Positions 1 to 9,175 of a DNA stretch of 64,000 bases are shown piece after piece. This stretch comes from Hyphomicrobium zavarzinii ATCC 27496 (lineage in GTDB: Bacteria > Pseudomonadota > Alphaproteobacteria > Rhizobiales > Hyphomicrobiaceae). Each line of letters opens with the position of its first letter. The stretch's first letter is position 1. The position numbers were made by a program, and so were the translations under genes. The notes beneath the pieces are model-generated. The model saw nothing but the letters and a program-made list of their open reading frames with translations. It searched no databases and was not told where the DNA came from. Where the stretch lies: NCBI RefSeq assembly GCF_000383415.1, contig NZ_KB911255.1, forward strand, positions 542,001 through 606,000. Reading direction: 5' to 3'.

Positions 1-1
1 G

Positions 2-1330
2 GTGACGGCGCGCAGGACAAGAGGGTTGATCGTTGCGGCGCCCTGCTCTGGCTCGGGCAAGACGACGGTAACGCTCGGCCTGCTCGCAGCATTGCGGCAG
101 AGCGAACGCGCGGTTCAGCCGTTCAAGACGGGACCCGATTACATCGATACCGGCCATCATGAGGCGGCGGCCGGGCGGCCGAGCTTCAATCTCGATACAT
201 GGGCGATGCCCGCTCCTGCGATCAAGCGGCTCGTCGCCGATACGACGCCGGATGCGGATGTCGCCATCGTAGAAGGCGTGATGGGCTTGTTCGACGGCGC
301 CTCGGATGCGGGGCGCGCCGGGAGCGGGTCCACGGCGGATCTCGCTGCGCTGCTCGGCTGGCCGGTGGTTCTGGTGCTCGACGTTTCCGGGCAGACGGAG
401 ACGGCCGCGGCGCTGGCGCTGGGTTGCGCTCTCTACCGGCCGGATGTGCGCGTCGTGGGGGTCATTCTCAACCAGGTCGCCAGCGCGCGTCATCTGGCGA
501 TGATCACGCCGGGCTTCGCGCGCATCGGGCTCAAGGTGTTCGGCGCCCTGTTCCGCGATGGCGATTTGCGGCTGCCGGAACGCCATCTCGGTCTGGTGCA
601 GGCGGGCGAGACGGAAGACTGGCAAGCGAAGATAAACCGCATCGGGGCACGGATCGCGGACGAGGTGGATCTCGCTGCGCTTCTGGAGGCGGCTCATCAT
701 ATCGAACCGGCTGCCTCGCCCGAGTTGCGTCCGGCGATGCGGCCTCCCGGTCAGCGGGTTGCCCTCGCCCGCGATGTCGCGTTCTCGTTCGCCTACAATC
801 ACCTTCTGAAATCGTGGCGTGACGCGGGGGCGGAGATCCTGCCGTTCTCGCCGTTGCAGGACGAGAGCCCGAGCGAAGCTGCGGACGCGATCTGGCTTCC
901 CGGCGGATATCCGGAGCTGCATGCGGGACGGATTGCGGCCGCGTCTCGCTTTCTCACGGGCTTGAGAGCGGCGGCGGAGCGGGCCGTCCCCATTCACGGC
1001 GAATGCGGAGGCTACATGGTGCTGGGGCAGGGGCTCGAGGACGCGGACGGCCATCGGCATGCGATGGCGGGACTGCTCACTGCGGAGACCTCGTTCCTCA
1101 AGCGCAAGCTACATCTTGGATATCGCCGCGCGAGGCTGCTTTCCGATTGCGTGCTGGGCAGGAAGGAGGCCGAGATCTACGGGCACGAGTTCCATTACGC
1201 GACGCTGCTGTCGGATACGGGGCAGCCGTTGATGGAGTGCCGGGATGCGGGGACCGGCGCCGTGCGCCCCGCAGGCTCACGCAATGGCTCCGTGACCGGC
1301 TCGTTCTTTCATTTTCTGTCGTCGGATTGA
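2..1330 (+). CDS. cobB: Cobyrinate a,c-diamide synthase
   Basis: Glutamine-dependent ATP-driven amidation of the a and c side chains of (hydrogeno)cobyrinate in cobalamin synthesis, in the cytoplasm. The 442-residue protein starts with a P-loop of the dethiobiotin-synthetase-like type (APCSGSGKTT, about residues 13-22) and ends with a class I glutamine amidotransferase domain whose nucleophile is the Cys in GECGGYM (about residue 336). The GTG at base 2 is the first possible start and gives a family-typical N terminus, but the window edge hides what lies upstream. The 3' end overlaps the convergent cobF by 22 bases. The length fits the family. Confidence 0.93.
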   Translation: MTARRTRGLIVAAPCSGSGKTTVTLGLLAALRQSERAVQPFKTGPDYIDTGHHEAAAGRPSFNLDTWAMPAPAIKRLVADTTPDADVAIVEGVMGLFDGASDAGRAGSGSTADLAALLGWPVVLVLDVSGQTETAAALALGCALYRPDVRVVGVILNQVASARHLAMITPGFARIGLKVFGALFRDGDLRLPERHLGLVQAGETEDWQAKINRIGARIADEVDLAALLEAAHHIEPAASPELRPAMRPPGQRVALARDVAFSFAYNHLLKSWRDAGAEILPFSPLQDESPSEAADAIWLPGGYPELHAGRIAAASRFLTGLRAAAERAVPIHGECGGYMVLGQGLEDADGHRHAMAGLLTAETSFLKRKLHLGYRRARLLSDCVLGRKEAEIYGHEFHYATLLSDTGQPLMECRDAGTGAVRPAGSRNGSVTGSFFHFLSSD

Positions 1331-2106
1331 TCGCTCCGCGCTTTAGGGCGCGTTCTTCGCAGCACGTAGGTATCCATGATCCAGCCGTGCTTCTCTTTCT
1401 CGCGGGCGCGGATCTGCTCGATGACATCGACGAGATCGCGAAGCTTGCCGGACAGGAGAATTTCGTCGGGCGTGCCGAGGTAGGCTCCCCAGTGGATCTC
1501 GATATCGTCGTCGCAGATGGCGCGGAGCGTCTCGCCGCCGTCGAGCATGACGACGACGCTCTCTTCCGTCTCCGGCATTCCGTGCTTCACGAGTTTGCGC
1601 CCCGTCGTGATATGCACCGGCTCTCCCACCGCGTTCAGAACCATGGCGTGGCGCGCGGCGAGTGCCTGCACGCTGCTGATGCCCGGAATAACCTCGCAGT
1701 CGAATTCGAGGCCACCTTCCGAGCGTAGCAGATCCACAAGGCGCAAGGTGCTGTCGTAAAGGCTCGGATCGCCCCATACGAGGAACGCGCCGCAGCCGTT
1801 TACATCCACCTCGGCTGTGATCTGTGCGGCAAGCCGCTTCGCGCGTTCGCGATGCCAATCGGCGACGCCGAGCTTGTAGCCGCCGGGTTCCGGATCGCGC
1901 ACGGGGTCTGCGATCGAAATGAACTTGAAGGGGCGATCCTTCATGTGGCGTTCGCAGATTTCCTTGCGAAAGCGCACGAGATCGCCTTTTGCCTCGCCCT
2001 TGTCGAACACAAAGAACGCATCCGCCTGATTGAGGGCGTTGATAGCCTGGATGGTGATGTAATCGGGATTTCCGGCCCCGATGCCAATGACGAGAAGGCG
2101 TCTCAT
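1309..2106 (-). CDS. cobF: Precorrin-6A synthase (deacetylating)
   Basis: SAM-dependent C-1 methylation with loss of the acetyl fragment, a step of the aerobic cobalamin pathway. The 265-residue protein opens with a tetrapyrrole methylase N terminus (MRRLLVIGIGAGNPDYIT) and contains the GDPSLYDS loop and the PGISSVQALAA segment of CobF. The ATG at 2106 is chosen because it puts the conserved IGIGAGNP motif at residue 6; the reading frame stays open further upstream without homology. It is convergent with cobB, so this is part of a larger cob cluster continuing to the left of the window. Confidence 0.92.
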   Translation of the reverse strand: MRRLLVIGIGAGNPDYITIQAINALNQADAFFVFDKGEAKGDLVRFRKEICERHMKDRPFKFISIADPVRDPEPGGYKLGVADWHRERAKRLAAQITAEVDVNGCGAFLVWGDPSLYDSTLRLVDLLRSEGGLEFDCEVIPGISSVQALAARHAMVLNAVGEPVHITTGRKLVKHGMPETEESVVVMLDGGETLRAICDDDIEIHWGAYLGTPDEILLSGKLRDLVDVIEQIRAREKEKHGWIMDTYVLRRTRPKARSDQSDDRK

Positions 2107-2289
2107 GGTTCCTCGATGACGCCGTATCAATTCTCGCGCGCCTGTAGGGCTGCATTCTAGCCCCCGGCCGATCCGCGGGCCAGCTCTCTCGATGACGCCG
2201 GCGCATGGTTTCCGGAGCCCATTTTGCGGGTGAGGTGATCTTTGGCAGGTGTGGGCAGTTGACACCGGCGTCCGGCCGTAGCCAAAGTG

Positions 2290-2476
2290 GCGCCGTGACG
2301 GTTCCAGGAGGTCGAGTTCCCAGCCTCCGGATTAATAGGGAACGCGGTGAGACTTATGTCGAAGCCGTGGCTGCGCCCGCAACTGTTAACGGCAAGCTTT
2401 GGCCGAACTGCCACTGGCGATCCGTCGCCGGGAAGGCCGCTCGAAGCGCTTGAGCCGTAAGCCAGGAGACCTGCCT
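2290..2476 (+). promoter_or_regulatory. Cobalamin riboswitch
   Basis: Conserved pieces of the B12 aptamer occur in the right order on the + strand: GGTTCCAGGAGG near 2300, AATAGGGAACGCGGTGAG near 2334, CCGTGGCTGCGCCCGCAACTGT around 2364-2386, GCCACTG at 2410, GGGAAGGC near 2430, and the B12 box GTAAGCCAGGAGACCTGCC at 2457-2475. It lies about 235 bases before the substrate-binding gene of the ABC transporter at 2710, so it is expected to repress uptake genes when adenosylcobalamin is plentiful. The expression platform between 2476 and 2709 was not resolved. Confidence 0.95.
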
Positions 2477-2709
2477 TCACAAGTCGCCCACCTGATGTGC
2501 GGGACGCGCAGAGGGACGGACAACCGTCGTGGCGACTGATGTGCAACCGAACGGACGCTGCGTCAGGTCATCGCGAAGTGGGCATTTAATTTCGAAAACA
2601 ACGGGCAATCACGATACTCGCGCCGCATGAGAGATGCGGCTGCCCGTCGATCCGAAACAGTCACACGCGCGGTTCTCCGCAGCTTCCTGCTCCTCGCCGG
2701 CGGGATCAG

Positions 2710-3627
2710 ATGATCATTCGTGCCACGCTTATCGCAGTTCGCCTTGCCGCCCGGATCAACGGTCGTGGCGTGAGGCTGCTGGCTGCCGCATGCGCGGCGG
2801 TGATGCTTGCCGGCTCCATGGCGGCTCATGCGGACGCGCCGCCACGGCGTGTCGTTTCCATGAACCTCTGCACGGATCAACTCGCCATGTTAATGGCCGA
2901 CGAGGGCCAGCTTCGCTCTGTCTCGCACCTGGCGATAGATCCCGAGAGTTCGGTGCTGGCGGAGCAGGCGCGCCGGTTTCCGATCAACCACGGGCTCGCC
3001 GAAGAGATCTTCATGATGAAGCCGGATCTCATTCTGTCCGGCACGTTCACCAATCGCGCCTCCATTGCGATGTTGAAGCGCCTGGGCTTCCGGCTCGAGG
3101 AGTTTCCGCCGTCGTACTCGTTTCCGGAGATCCGGGAGCAGATGTTGCGGATGGGGCGCCTGCTGCATCGGGAGGCACGGGCACAGGAGCTGATCGGCGA
3201 GCTTGACCGGCAACTCGCCGCAATTCCCGAGTGGATTCATGGGGGGCGTCGCCCGCTTGCGGCTCTCCATTATGCCAACAGCTATACGTCCGGCTCGGGG
3301 ACGCTGGCGAGCGCGATCGTGGAGCGCTCGGGTTTCGAGAACCTGGGGTCCAGGCTGGGCCTCACCGGCATGGTGCGGCTTCCGCTCGAGGTGCTCGTGA
3401 ACTCCGCGCCCGATCTGATCATTGGCGGCCTTCGCCCCGGCACGGCGCCTGCGCTCGCCTACCAGACCTTCGAGCACCCGGCATTGAGAGCGGTCCTCGA
3501 CGGGGGCGAGCTCACATCCATTCCTGACAGATATTGGATCTGCGGAGCGCCTTTCACCGCGCAAGCCGTCCGCTTGCTCTCGGCGCACGCGCCTGTGCTC
3601 AAGGCCGAGCGGGGCGCTGCGAAATGA
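2710..3627 (+). CDS. btuF: Cobalamin-type ABC transporter, periplasmic binding protein (BtuF-like)
   Basis: Periplasmic binding protein of the class III (FepB/BtuF) fold. Residues 1-42 hold a basic start and a hydrophobic stretch (LLAAACAAVMLAGSMAAHA), a signal peptide. The mature part begins with RRVVSMNLCTDQLAMLM, the usual opening of this family, and has the long central helix region around residues 100-160. The cobalamin riboswitch upstream and the permease and ATPase genes overlapping downstream make cobalamin or a corrinoid the likely ligand; a siderophore is less likely given the riboswitch. The stop overlaps the next start (ATGA). Confidence 0.85.
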   Translation: MIIRATLIAVRLAARINGRGVRLLAAACAAVMLAGSMAAHADAPPRRVVSMNLCTDQLAMLMADEGQLRSVSHLAIDPESSVLAEQARRFPINHGLAEEIFMMKPDLILSGTFTNRASIAMLKRLGFRLEEFPPSYSFPEIREQMLRMGRLLHREARAQELIGELDRQLAAIPEWIHGGRRPLAALHYANSYTSGSGTLASAIVERSGFENLGSRLGLTGMVRLPLEVLVNSAPDLIIGGLRPGTAPALAYQTFEHPALRAVLDGGELTSIPDRYWICGAPFTAQAVRLLSAHAPVLKAERGAAK

Positions 3628-4613
3628 GCTATCGCCTCCTGCTCGCGGCGCTCGCGGTGCTCGTCGTCCTCTTGTTCGCCATCTCGCTTCTGATCGGCCC
3701 GGCCGGATTGGACGTCGGGACTTCCATCGCCGGATTGCTCAATGGCGACAATGAAGCGGCGCGTCTGGTGATGCGGGAGATCCGCCTGCCGCGGGCCATC
3801 CTCGGCCTCGCGATCGGCGCGACGCTCGGTCTTTCGGGCGCCGTGCTGCAAGGGTATTTGCGCAATCCGCTCGCGGATCCAGGCGTGCTCGGCATCAGTG
3901 CGTCGGCATCGCTGGGCGCGGTGATTGCGCTCTATACCGGGTTATCCGGCGCATTCGCGCTTGCGCTTCCATTGATGGCGATGGGTGGCGCCGTCGCTGC
4001 TGTCGTGCTGATCCAACTGCTTTCGGGCACGCATGCCGGCACGCTCACGCTCATCCTTTCCGGTGTCGCCATCACGAGCCTTTCCGGCGCTCTCACCTCG
4101 CTGGCGCTCAACCTCTCGCCCAATCCATTTGCGGCCGTCGAGATCCTGTTCTGGATGCTGGGCTCGCTCGCGGACCGCTCGATGCTGCACGTCTATCTGT
4201 CGCTTCCCTTCATGCTGGCGGGCTGGGTCATGCTGTTCGCGCTGGGGCGGGCGCTGGATGCGCTCACGCTCGGCGCCGATGTCGCCTCCAGCATGGGCAT
4301 CCGCCTTCGCCGGACGCAGTGGCTGGCGGTGCTGGGGACCGCCGCTTCGGTGGGGGCGGCAACGGCGGTGGCGGGCTCCATCAGTTTCGTGGGGCTCATC
4401 GTTCCTCATCTGCTTCGCCCGCTCGTCGGGGCGCAGCCGAGCCGGTTGCTCACCGCCAGCGCGCTCGGCGGCGCGGCGCTGCTGCTGGCGTCCGATATCG
4501 CCACGCGGATCATCGCGCCGGGACGCGATCTCAAGCTGGGCGTGCTCACGGCCATCGTGGGAGCGCCGTTCTTCCTCTGGCTCGTCATCAAGAACCGGAG
4601 GAACGTCCTATGA
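3624..4613 (+). CDS. btuC: FecCD-family ABC transporter permease (BtuC-like)
   Basis: Inner-membrane permease of 329 residues, rich in hydrophobic helices, with the FecCD signature segments (RLPRAILGLAIGATLGLSGAVLQGYLRNPLADPGVLGIS) near residues 55-95 and the cytoplasmic coupling region GLIVPHLLRP near residue 262. The start is the ATG overlapping the stop of the binding-protein gene; the open frame upstream of it is antecedent read-through. Works with the flanking genes as a corrinoid importer. Confidence 0.9.
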   Translation: MSYRLLLAALAVLVVLLFAISLLIGPAGLDVGTSIAGLLNGDNEAARLVMREIRLPRAILGLAIGATLGLSGAVLQGYLRNPLADPGVLGISASASLGAVIALYTGLSGAFALALPLMAMGGAVAAVVLIQLLSGTHAGTLTLILSGVAITSLSGALTSLALNLSPNPFAAVEILFWMLGSLADRSMLHVYLSLPFMLAGWVMLFALGRALDALTLGADVASSMGIRLRRTQWLAVLGTAASVGAATAVAGSISFVGLIVPHLLRPLVGAQPSRLLTASALGGAALLLASDIATRIIAPGRDLKLGVLTAIVGAPFFLWLVIKNRRNVL

Positions 4614-5380
4614 CCACGCTTTCGGTCGACAAAGTTTCGGTTCAGCTCGGACCGCGCCCGGCGCTGACCGACGTCTCCTTGTCGCTAAAGGGGGGTGACT
4701 TCATTGGATTGATCGGACCGAACGGGGCGGGCAAGTCCACCCTGATCAAATCCATCCTGGGGCTGGTGCCCTCGACTGGGACCCTCGCCATCAATGGCCG
4801 GCTGCTTGCTAAGCTGGATGCGCCCGAGCGCGCGAAGCTCCTGAGCTACGTTCCGCAGGAGCGGGATGTGGCTTGGCCACTCAGCGTGGAGAAGGTCGTC
4901 GCACTCGGACGGACGCCGTACCTGCAACCGATGCGCGGGTTGACGGATCGCGACGGGGCTAGGGTCGAAGAGGCGATGGCGGAGGCCGACGTTCTCGTAC
5001 TTCGCGACCGGCTGCTGTCGGAATTGTCAGGCGGCGAGCGGGCGCGGGTTCTCATCGCCCGCGCGTTGGCTCAGGATACTCCGATCCTTCTGGCCGATGA
5101 GCCGACGGCCGGCCTCGATCCGTCTCACCAGATCAGCCTGATGAAGGTGCTCGCCGGCCTCGCGCAGCGGGGACGGATCGTGGTGGCCTCGCTCCACGAA
5201 TTGTCACTCGCGGCCCGATGGTGCACGCGGCTCGTGCTGCTCGATCGCGGGAGGGTGGCTGCGGACGGTGCGCCTCAGCACGTGTTGACGGAAGCGAACA
5301 TCGCCGAGGTGTACGGCATCTCCGCTTTTCTCCAGCAAAGTGCGAAGGGCCTCATCGTGCAGCCGCTCGATACGATCTGA
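4610..5380 (+). CDS. btuD: ABC transporter ATP-binding protein (BtuD-like)
   Basis: Cytoplasmic ATPase of the importer, 256 residues. Walker A is GPNGAGKST (about residues 35-43), the Q-loop is around SYVPQERD, the ABC signature is LSGGERAR, and Walker B is ILLADEPTAGLD followed by the switch His in SLHELSLA. The ATG overlaps the permease stop and is preceded by GGAGGA, which supports this start over the longer open frame upstream. Last gene of the riboswitch-controlled operon. Confidence 0.92.
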   Translation: MTTLSVDKVSVQLGPRPALTDVSLSLKGGDFIGLIGPNGAGKSTLIKSILGLVPSTGTLAINGRLLAKLDAPERAKLLSYVPQERDVAWPLSVEKVVALGRTPYLQPMRGLTDRDGARVEEAMAEADVLVLRDRLLSELSGGERARVLIARALAQDTPILLADEPTAGLDPSHQISLMKVLAGLAQRGRIVVASLHELSLAARWCTRLVLLDRGRVAADGAPQHVLTEANIAEVYGISAFLQQSAKGLIVQPLDTI

Positions 5381-5477
5381 GGGCCTGCCGATCCAGGATT
5401 GCGGCTTTGCCGATCCGTTCCCACCGGTCTCTTTCCGAACGTCTGCAGAAAGATGCGATGAACATCCGCGTCTTGTT

Positions 5478-6062
5478 CTAGTGTTGTGCCTTGATGAAAG
5501 AGAGCAGGGCATTGAACGGCTCGATCTCTGTTTTGCCAAAGGCCCTGCATCTCGTCGTGCAGTCGGCAATCGTCCTGCCCGTGATGAACTGCTTGATCTT
5601 CGCCATATCGAATGGGCACTTCTGACGAACGATCGGCTCGCCATTGAACCGCTTCTCGAAGTAGAAGACGTTTTCGTAGAACGTCGCGCGGATGCTCTTT
5701 GTGTCCGCGTTCTGATAGGCGATGTACCAATCGCTTTGTTTTTCGCCAATGACCTGGCCCGTGCACTTCTCGCTCTTGCCGGTTTCATCCACCGTGCAGG
5801 TTCCCTCCTGAGCCAGCAGGTATTCGACCTTCTTCTCGCTGATCCACTTCGCATGATCGACGAGGTAGTACCGGAAGCGGCCGTCAGGGAGCTGTTCGGT
5901 GAATTTGTTATAGCAGCCGTTTTCTCCGAAGAAGTCCGGGTTCTCCTTGACCTCGTCGGCACCCGCCTCGCCCCATACGCCGGCGTAGGGATGGTCTCCG
6001 GCGATTGCCGGGGCGCATCCCAAAATCAGCATCATTGCCGTGGCCGTGACAGGGAGCTTCAT
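5478..6062 (-). CDS. Secreted protein of unknown function
   Basis: The 194-residue product begins with a clear signal peptide (MKLPVTATAMMLILGCAPAIAG) that fixes the start at 6062, although the frame is open further upstream. The mature part starts DHPYAGVWG, has seven cysteines suited to disulfides in the periplasm, and ends ALLSFIKAQH. The PYAGVWG opening resembles small periplasmic proteins that adopt lipocalin-like beta barrels, but I do not recognise a family and assign no function. It stands alone between the convergent btuD and the tonB-like gene on the same strand. Confidence 0.7.
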   Translation of the reverse strand: MKLPVTATAMMLILGCAPAIAGDHPYAGVWGEAGADEVKENPDFFGENGCYNKFTEQLPDGRFRYYLVDHAKWISEKKVEYLLAQEGTCTVDETGKSEKCTGQVIGEKQSDWYIAYQNADTKSIRATFYENVFYFEKRFNGEPIVRQKCPFDMAKIKQFITGRTIADCTTRCRAFGKTEIEPFNALLSFIKAQH

Positions 6063-6209
6063 GGGTTTCACTCGTTTGCTGCGTGACGAGCCAGAGGTTT
6101 GGGACACGCGCGAACCTGCGTAAAGCGCGGGAGCGGCAGTGGGAATTCTTGCCATGCTCTTTTGCCTGGCTTGGCACCACGGGTTGAACTGAAGCGGGCT
6201 TCCCTGCGG

Positions 6210-7277
6210 CTATCGGACGAGAAACCGGAATGTCTGCGAGAAAGTCATGGGTAGCGCGCTCACCTCCGGCGGAATTTCCGGGAAAGGGGCGGCGCGTTCG
6301 AGCGTCGTGAGAGCGGCGCGGTCCAGCACCTCGGCTCCCGACGATGAAACTACTTCCTTTGCTATAAGCGACCCATCAAGTCCCACCGTGAACTTCACGA
6401 CGACGGTCCCGGTCATGCGCGAGCGCGGGTTCACCTTGGCGCGCTGGACGCGCTCGTTGATCTTGCCGAGGTAGAGCCTGGTGATGCTGGCGTCGCCGCC
6501 CTTCTTCTCCTCTCCGGAGCTGTACTCCGTCACGATCACGACTTGCTCGGGCTGGGCCACGAGCTGGATATCCTCGGGTGCCGCTTCCTCCAGGGGGGTG
6601 AGCGAGGGGGACTGTCCACGATAGCTTTCGAGAGCGGGCTCCTTGAGTGCGTCCGGCGAGGCGGGCTGGTTGGCTTCGGCGATCGTGTCCGGCGGAGGGT
6701 GATGCTGGGCGGCCAGCGGTGGAGCCTCTGAGAGCGATTGCGGAAGCGTCTCATCGGCCTTCACAGCGTCGGAGAGCTGGTTCTGCTCGGGGGATGATGC
6801 CTGATTGGCCGCAACAAACTCCTGCTCCTCAATGCGTTCCGGTTCTGGACCGCGCACATCGACGAGGTTTGGCTCGATGGTGCTTTCCTCGGACGCAATG
6901 ACGTCGCGGATCGTCTCCGGCTGAGCGCGAGAAAGAGTATCGGCCGGTGCCTCCTGCGGAGCGAGCGGGGTGACGTTCTCGGCCAGGCTGCCGCTTGCAT
7001 CCTCTGCCGTGTTTTGTGGCTCGTCCAAAGGCGCTACCATCGGAGGTGGCGGCGCGGCCTGATCGATCGCAACGGATGGCTGGGCCTCGAGGCTTTGGAG
7101 GTCATCTCCGATATTCGTGACCTCGCTCAGGTCCATGCCCTGAGGCTCAAGGAAGATCTCTTGCGCCTCTCCGAGATTCAACGCCTCGAATTGTTCCGGC
7201 TGAAGGCGCAGCCAGAGAGCATTGCCGACCAATCCATGGAGCAGCAGCGAAAAAAGGATGGCTGTTGCCCTCAGCAT
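6210..7277 (-). CDS. TonB-family energy transducer
   Basis: 355-residue protein with an N-terminal membrane anchor (LFSLLLHGLVGNALWL, about residues 8-23), a long acidic, Pro/Glu/Ala-rich periplasm-spanning linker (about 35-260), and a C-terminal TonB/TolA-like domain (about 264-355) with RMTGTVVVKFTVGLDGSL and the RAAPFPEIPPE segment. This is the layout of TonB proteins that energise outer-membrane receptors. No exbB or exbD lies beside it and no TonB-dependent receptor is in the window, so its partner is unknown; the neighbouring corrinoid importer makes a BtuB-type receptor elsewhere a reasonable guess. Confidence 0.85.
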   Translation of the reverse strand: MLRATAILFSLLLHGLVGNALWLRLQPEQFEALNLGEAQEIFLEPQGMDLSEVTNIGDDLQSLEAQPSVAIDQAAPPPPMVAPLDEPQNTAEDASGSLAENVTPLAPQEAPADTLSRAQPETIRDVIASEESTIEPNLVDVRGPEPERIEEQEFVAANQASSPEQNQLSDAVKADETLPQSLSEAPPLAAQHHPPPDTIAEANQPASPDALKEPALESYRGQSPSLTPLEEAAPEDIQLVAQPEQVVIVTEYSSGEEKKGGDASITRLYLGKINERVQRAKVNPRSRMTGTVVVKFTVGLDGSLIAKEVVSSSGAEVLDRAALTTLERAAPFPEIPPEVSALPMTFSQTFRFLVR

Positions 7278-7566
7278 GGCCGTGTCGCTCTCCTTCCTCC
7301 TTTTCGATAGCGGGAGCGAGCGTAGCGTCCGGCCGAGGCGAGCGCCATATCGGCGGGGAAACGATCTGTGCTCAAACTCTACGAGGCAAAGTTGGGGCGG
7401 GACGGCGCGGCGGCTTGAGAGTCAGACGGGGGGCGCCCAGCGTGGAATTCCCCTCCTGCGACAGGGAAATAGCCCTGCCACCTTTGCCAAACTGCCTGCA
7501 TTTCCTTGCTGTTTCGCTTTCAAGTCGCGTCTGTTCTGGGCAGCCGGACGGCTCCGAAAGCTTCGC

Positions 7567-7770
7567 CTAGAAGAACGCCTGGCCGGGACGCATGCCGAGC
7601 TTTTTCAGAATCAGAGCCAGCGGGCAGAAGCCTGTCAGCGAGGCCTGCAGGAGATTGGCTCCGACGAATGCCGTGAGGAAGAGCCAGTACGGGCTGTGAT
7701 AGTGGCTCAATACGAGGCTCACCAGGATCATCGATCCTGCAAAGGCCAGCACGGCGCGATCTATGGTCAT
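7567..7770 (-). CDS. DUF2892 (YgaP-like) small membrane protein
   Basis: 67 residues with two hydrophobic helices (about 7-22 and 28-46) and the motif [14 protein letters not shown] typical of the DUF2892 inner-membrane family, which is often found with rhodanese or sulfide-handling genes. Its start codon overlaps the stop of the ArsR regulator gene (ATGA), so the two are translationally coupled. The context points to sulfur stress; its exact role is unknown. Confidence 0.85.
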   Translation of the reverse strand: MTIDRAVLAFAGSMILVSLVLSHYHSPYWLFLTAFVGANLLQASLTGFCPLALILKKLGMRPGQAFF

Positions 7771-8093
7771 TTCGATAGTCTCCGGTTTTTTGGCGCGCGG
7801 TGCTCGCAGAAGATTTCATGCAGCACGCCGATAAGGCGGGATACGCGCTCATCAGCCAGCGCGTAGTAGATCATCTGCGCTTCCCGCCGCGTGGCGACGA
7901 AGCCGCCTTCTCTCAGTTTAGCGAGATGTTGGGAGAGCGCCGATTGGCTGAGCGGTACGACCTCTTCCAGCGCCGAGACCGACCGCTCACCGTTATGCAA
8001 CTCACAAAGGATCATCAGGCGATGCGGGTTGGCGAGCGCCTTGAGCAGGGCCGCGGCATCTTCGCTACTGGAGGTTAGCTCTTTAATATTCAT
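7767..8093 (-). CDS. ArsR-family repressor, BigR/SqrR-like
   Basis: 108-residue winged-helix repressor with the ArsR recognition helix region [19 protein letters not shown] (about 48-66). Cys30 ([11 protein letters not shown]) and Cys96 (HEIFCEHRA) are 66 residues apart, the same spacing as the redox pair reported for BigR (Cys42/Cys108) and SqrR (Cys41/Cys107), which sense persulfides. The start at 8093 is preferred because MNIKEL begins the conserved domain and the region upstream is A+T-rich intergenic DNA. It is divergent from the RND efflux genes and co-transcribed with the DUF2892 gene, so it probably regulates both. Confidence 0.88.
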   Translation of the reverse strand: MNIKELTSSSEDAAALLKALANPHRLMILCELHNGERSVSALEEVVPLSQSALSQHLAKLREGGFVATRREAQMIYYALADERVSRLIGVLHEIFCEHRAPKNRRLSK

Positions 8094-8135
8094 ATTTGCT
8101 AATTTAGAATATTCTGATATTGAGTCAAGCTCAAT
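8085..8135. promoter_or_regulatory. Candidate ArsR operator between divergent genes
   Basis: The short space between the repressor (start 8093) and the efflux adaptor (start 8162) is far richer in A+T than its surroundings. It holds AATATTC at 8085-8091, the palindrome GAATATTC at 8107-8114, and an inverted repeat ATTGAG-5 bases-CTCAAT at 8119-8135. ArsR-family repressors bind A+T-rich dyads of this sort next to their own gene. Which dyad is bound is inference. Confidence 0.55.
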
Positions 8136-8161
8136 TAGAGGCCGCCTAGAAGGGCCAGCCC

Positions 8162-9175
8162 ATGAAGGCATTTGCCGGTATTCTTTCCGCCACATATCTG
8201 CTCGCGCTCGCCGCGGGCGTGGATGCGCGCGCGGCTGATCCATCGACGTTCGAGGTCGCTGCCACGGAGATCGACGATCTCAAATCCGTCTACGCCACGG
8301 TGCGCAGCCGCGATCTGATCTACGCGCGCGTGCGTACGCCTGGCACGGTGGTGGCGCTCAAGACGGACGAAGGAGATTCGGTGGGTCAGGGCCAAGTTCT
8401 CGCTCTCGTCGCCGATCCGAAGATCGCGCTCAAGATCAAGGCCATCGATGCCCGCATCGTCGCCGCGACTTCGCGCATGGAGACGGCGAAGGTCGAGCTC
8501 GAGCGGTCGCAAACGCTGTTGTCCCAGGGCGTCTCGCCGCAATCGCGTGTCGATCAGGCGCAGACGGCCTACGACGTGGCATCCAACGATCTCAAGGCTG
8601 CGCAGGCCGAGCGCGCGGTCGCCGAGACGGAGATCCAGGAAGGAGAGGTGCTGGCCCCGACGGCCGGGCGCGTACTCAAGGTTCCGGTTACGGAGGGAAG
8701 CGTCGTTCTTCCCGGTGAGAGCATCGCCACGATTGCCGCCAACGGATACCTTCTGCGCCTTGAGCTGCCGGAACGCTTTGCCCGTTTCATGAAAGTGGGC
8801 GATCCCATTCGTCTCGGCGCGCGCGGTCTCGAGAGCCCGGAGGCGCCGCTGGCGAGCGGGCGTATTACTCAGGTCTATCCCGAGCTCGACAATGGCCGCG
8901 TCATCGCCGACGCCGAAGTGCCGGACCTCGGCAGCTATTTCGTTGGAGAGCGTGTTCTCGCCTGGATCTCGGCGGGCAAGCGCCAGGGGTATGTCGTTCC
9001 GCGGCCGTTCGTGTTCCGCCGCTTCGGTATCGATTTCGTGCGGCTCGCGCGGAATGGCTCCGGGTATGCGGATGTCGTCGTTCAGACGGGGCGCACGGTT
9101 CAGACGCCGGACGGGCAGCAGAGCGTCGAAGTGCTCGCAGGGGTCAACGCCGGCGACAGGCTGGTGCTGCCATGA
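8162..9175 (+). CDS. RND efflux periplasmic adaptor subunit
   Basis: 337-residue HlyD/AcrA-type membrane fusion protein. An N-terminal signal peptide (about residues 1-25) is followed by a lipoyl half-motif (RVRTPGTVVALKTDEGDSVGQGQVLALV), a helical hairpin (about 95-160), the second lipoyl half (VLAPTAGRVLKVPVTEGSVVLPGE) and beta-barrel domains. The stop overlaps the start of the RND permease (ATGA). The location divergent from a BigR-like repressor suggests control by reactive sulfur or a similar stress. No outer-membrane channel gene is adjacent. Confidence 0.9.
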   Translation: MKAFAGILSATYLLALAAGVDARAADPSTFEVAATEIDDLKSVYATVRSRDLIYARVRTPGTVVALKTDEGDSVGQGQVLALVADPKIALKIKAIDARIVAATSRMETAKVELERSQTLLSQGVSPQSRVDQAQTAYDVASNDLKAAQAERAVAETEIQEGEVLAPTAGRVLKVPVTEGSVVLPGESIATIAANGYLLRLELPERFARFMKVGDPIRLGARGLESPEAPLASGRITQVYPELDNGRVIADAEVPDLGSYFVGERVLAWISAGKRQGYVVPRPFVFRRFGIDFVRLARNGSGYADVVVQTGRTVQTPDGQQSVEVLAGVNAGDRLVLP

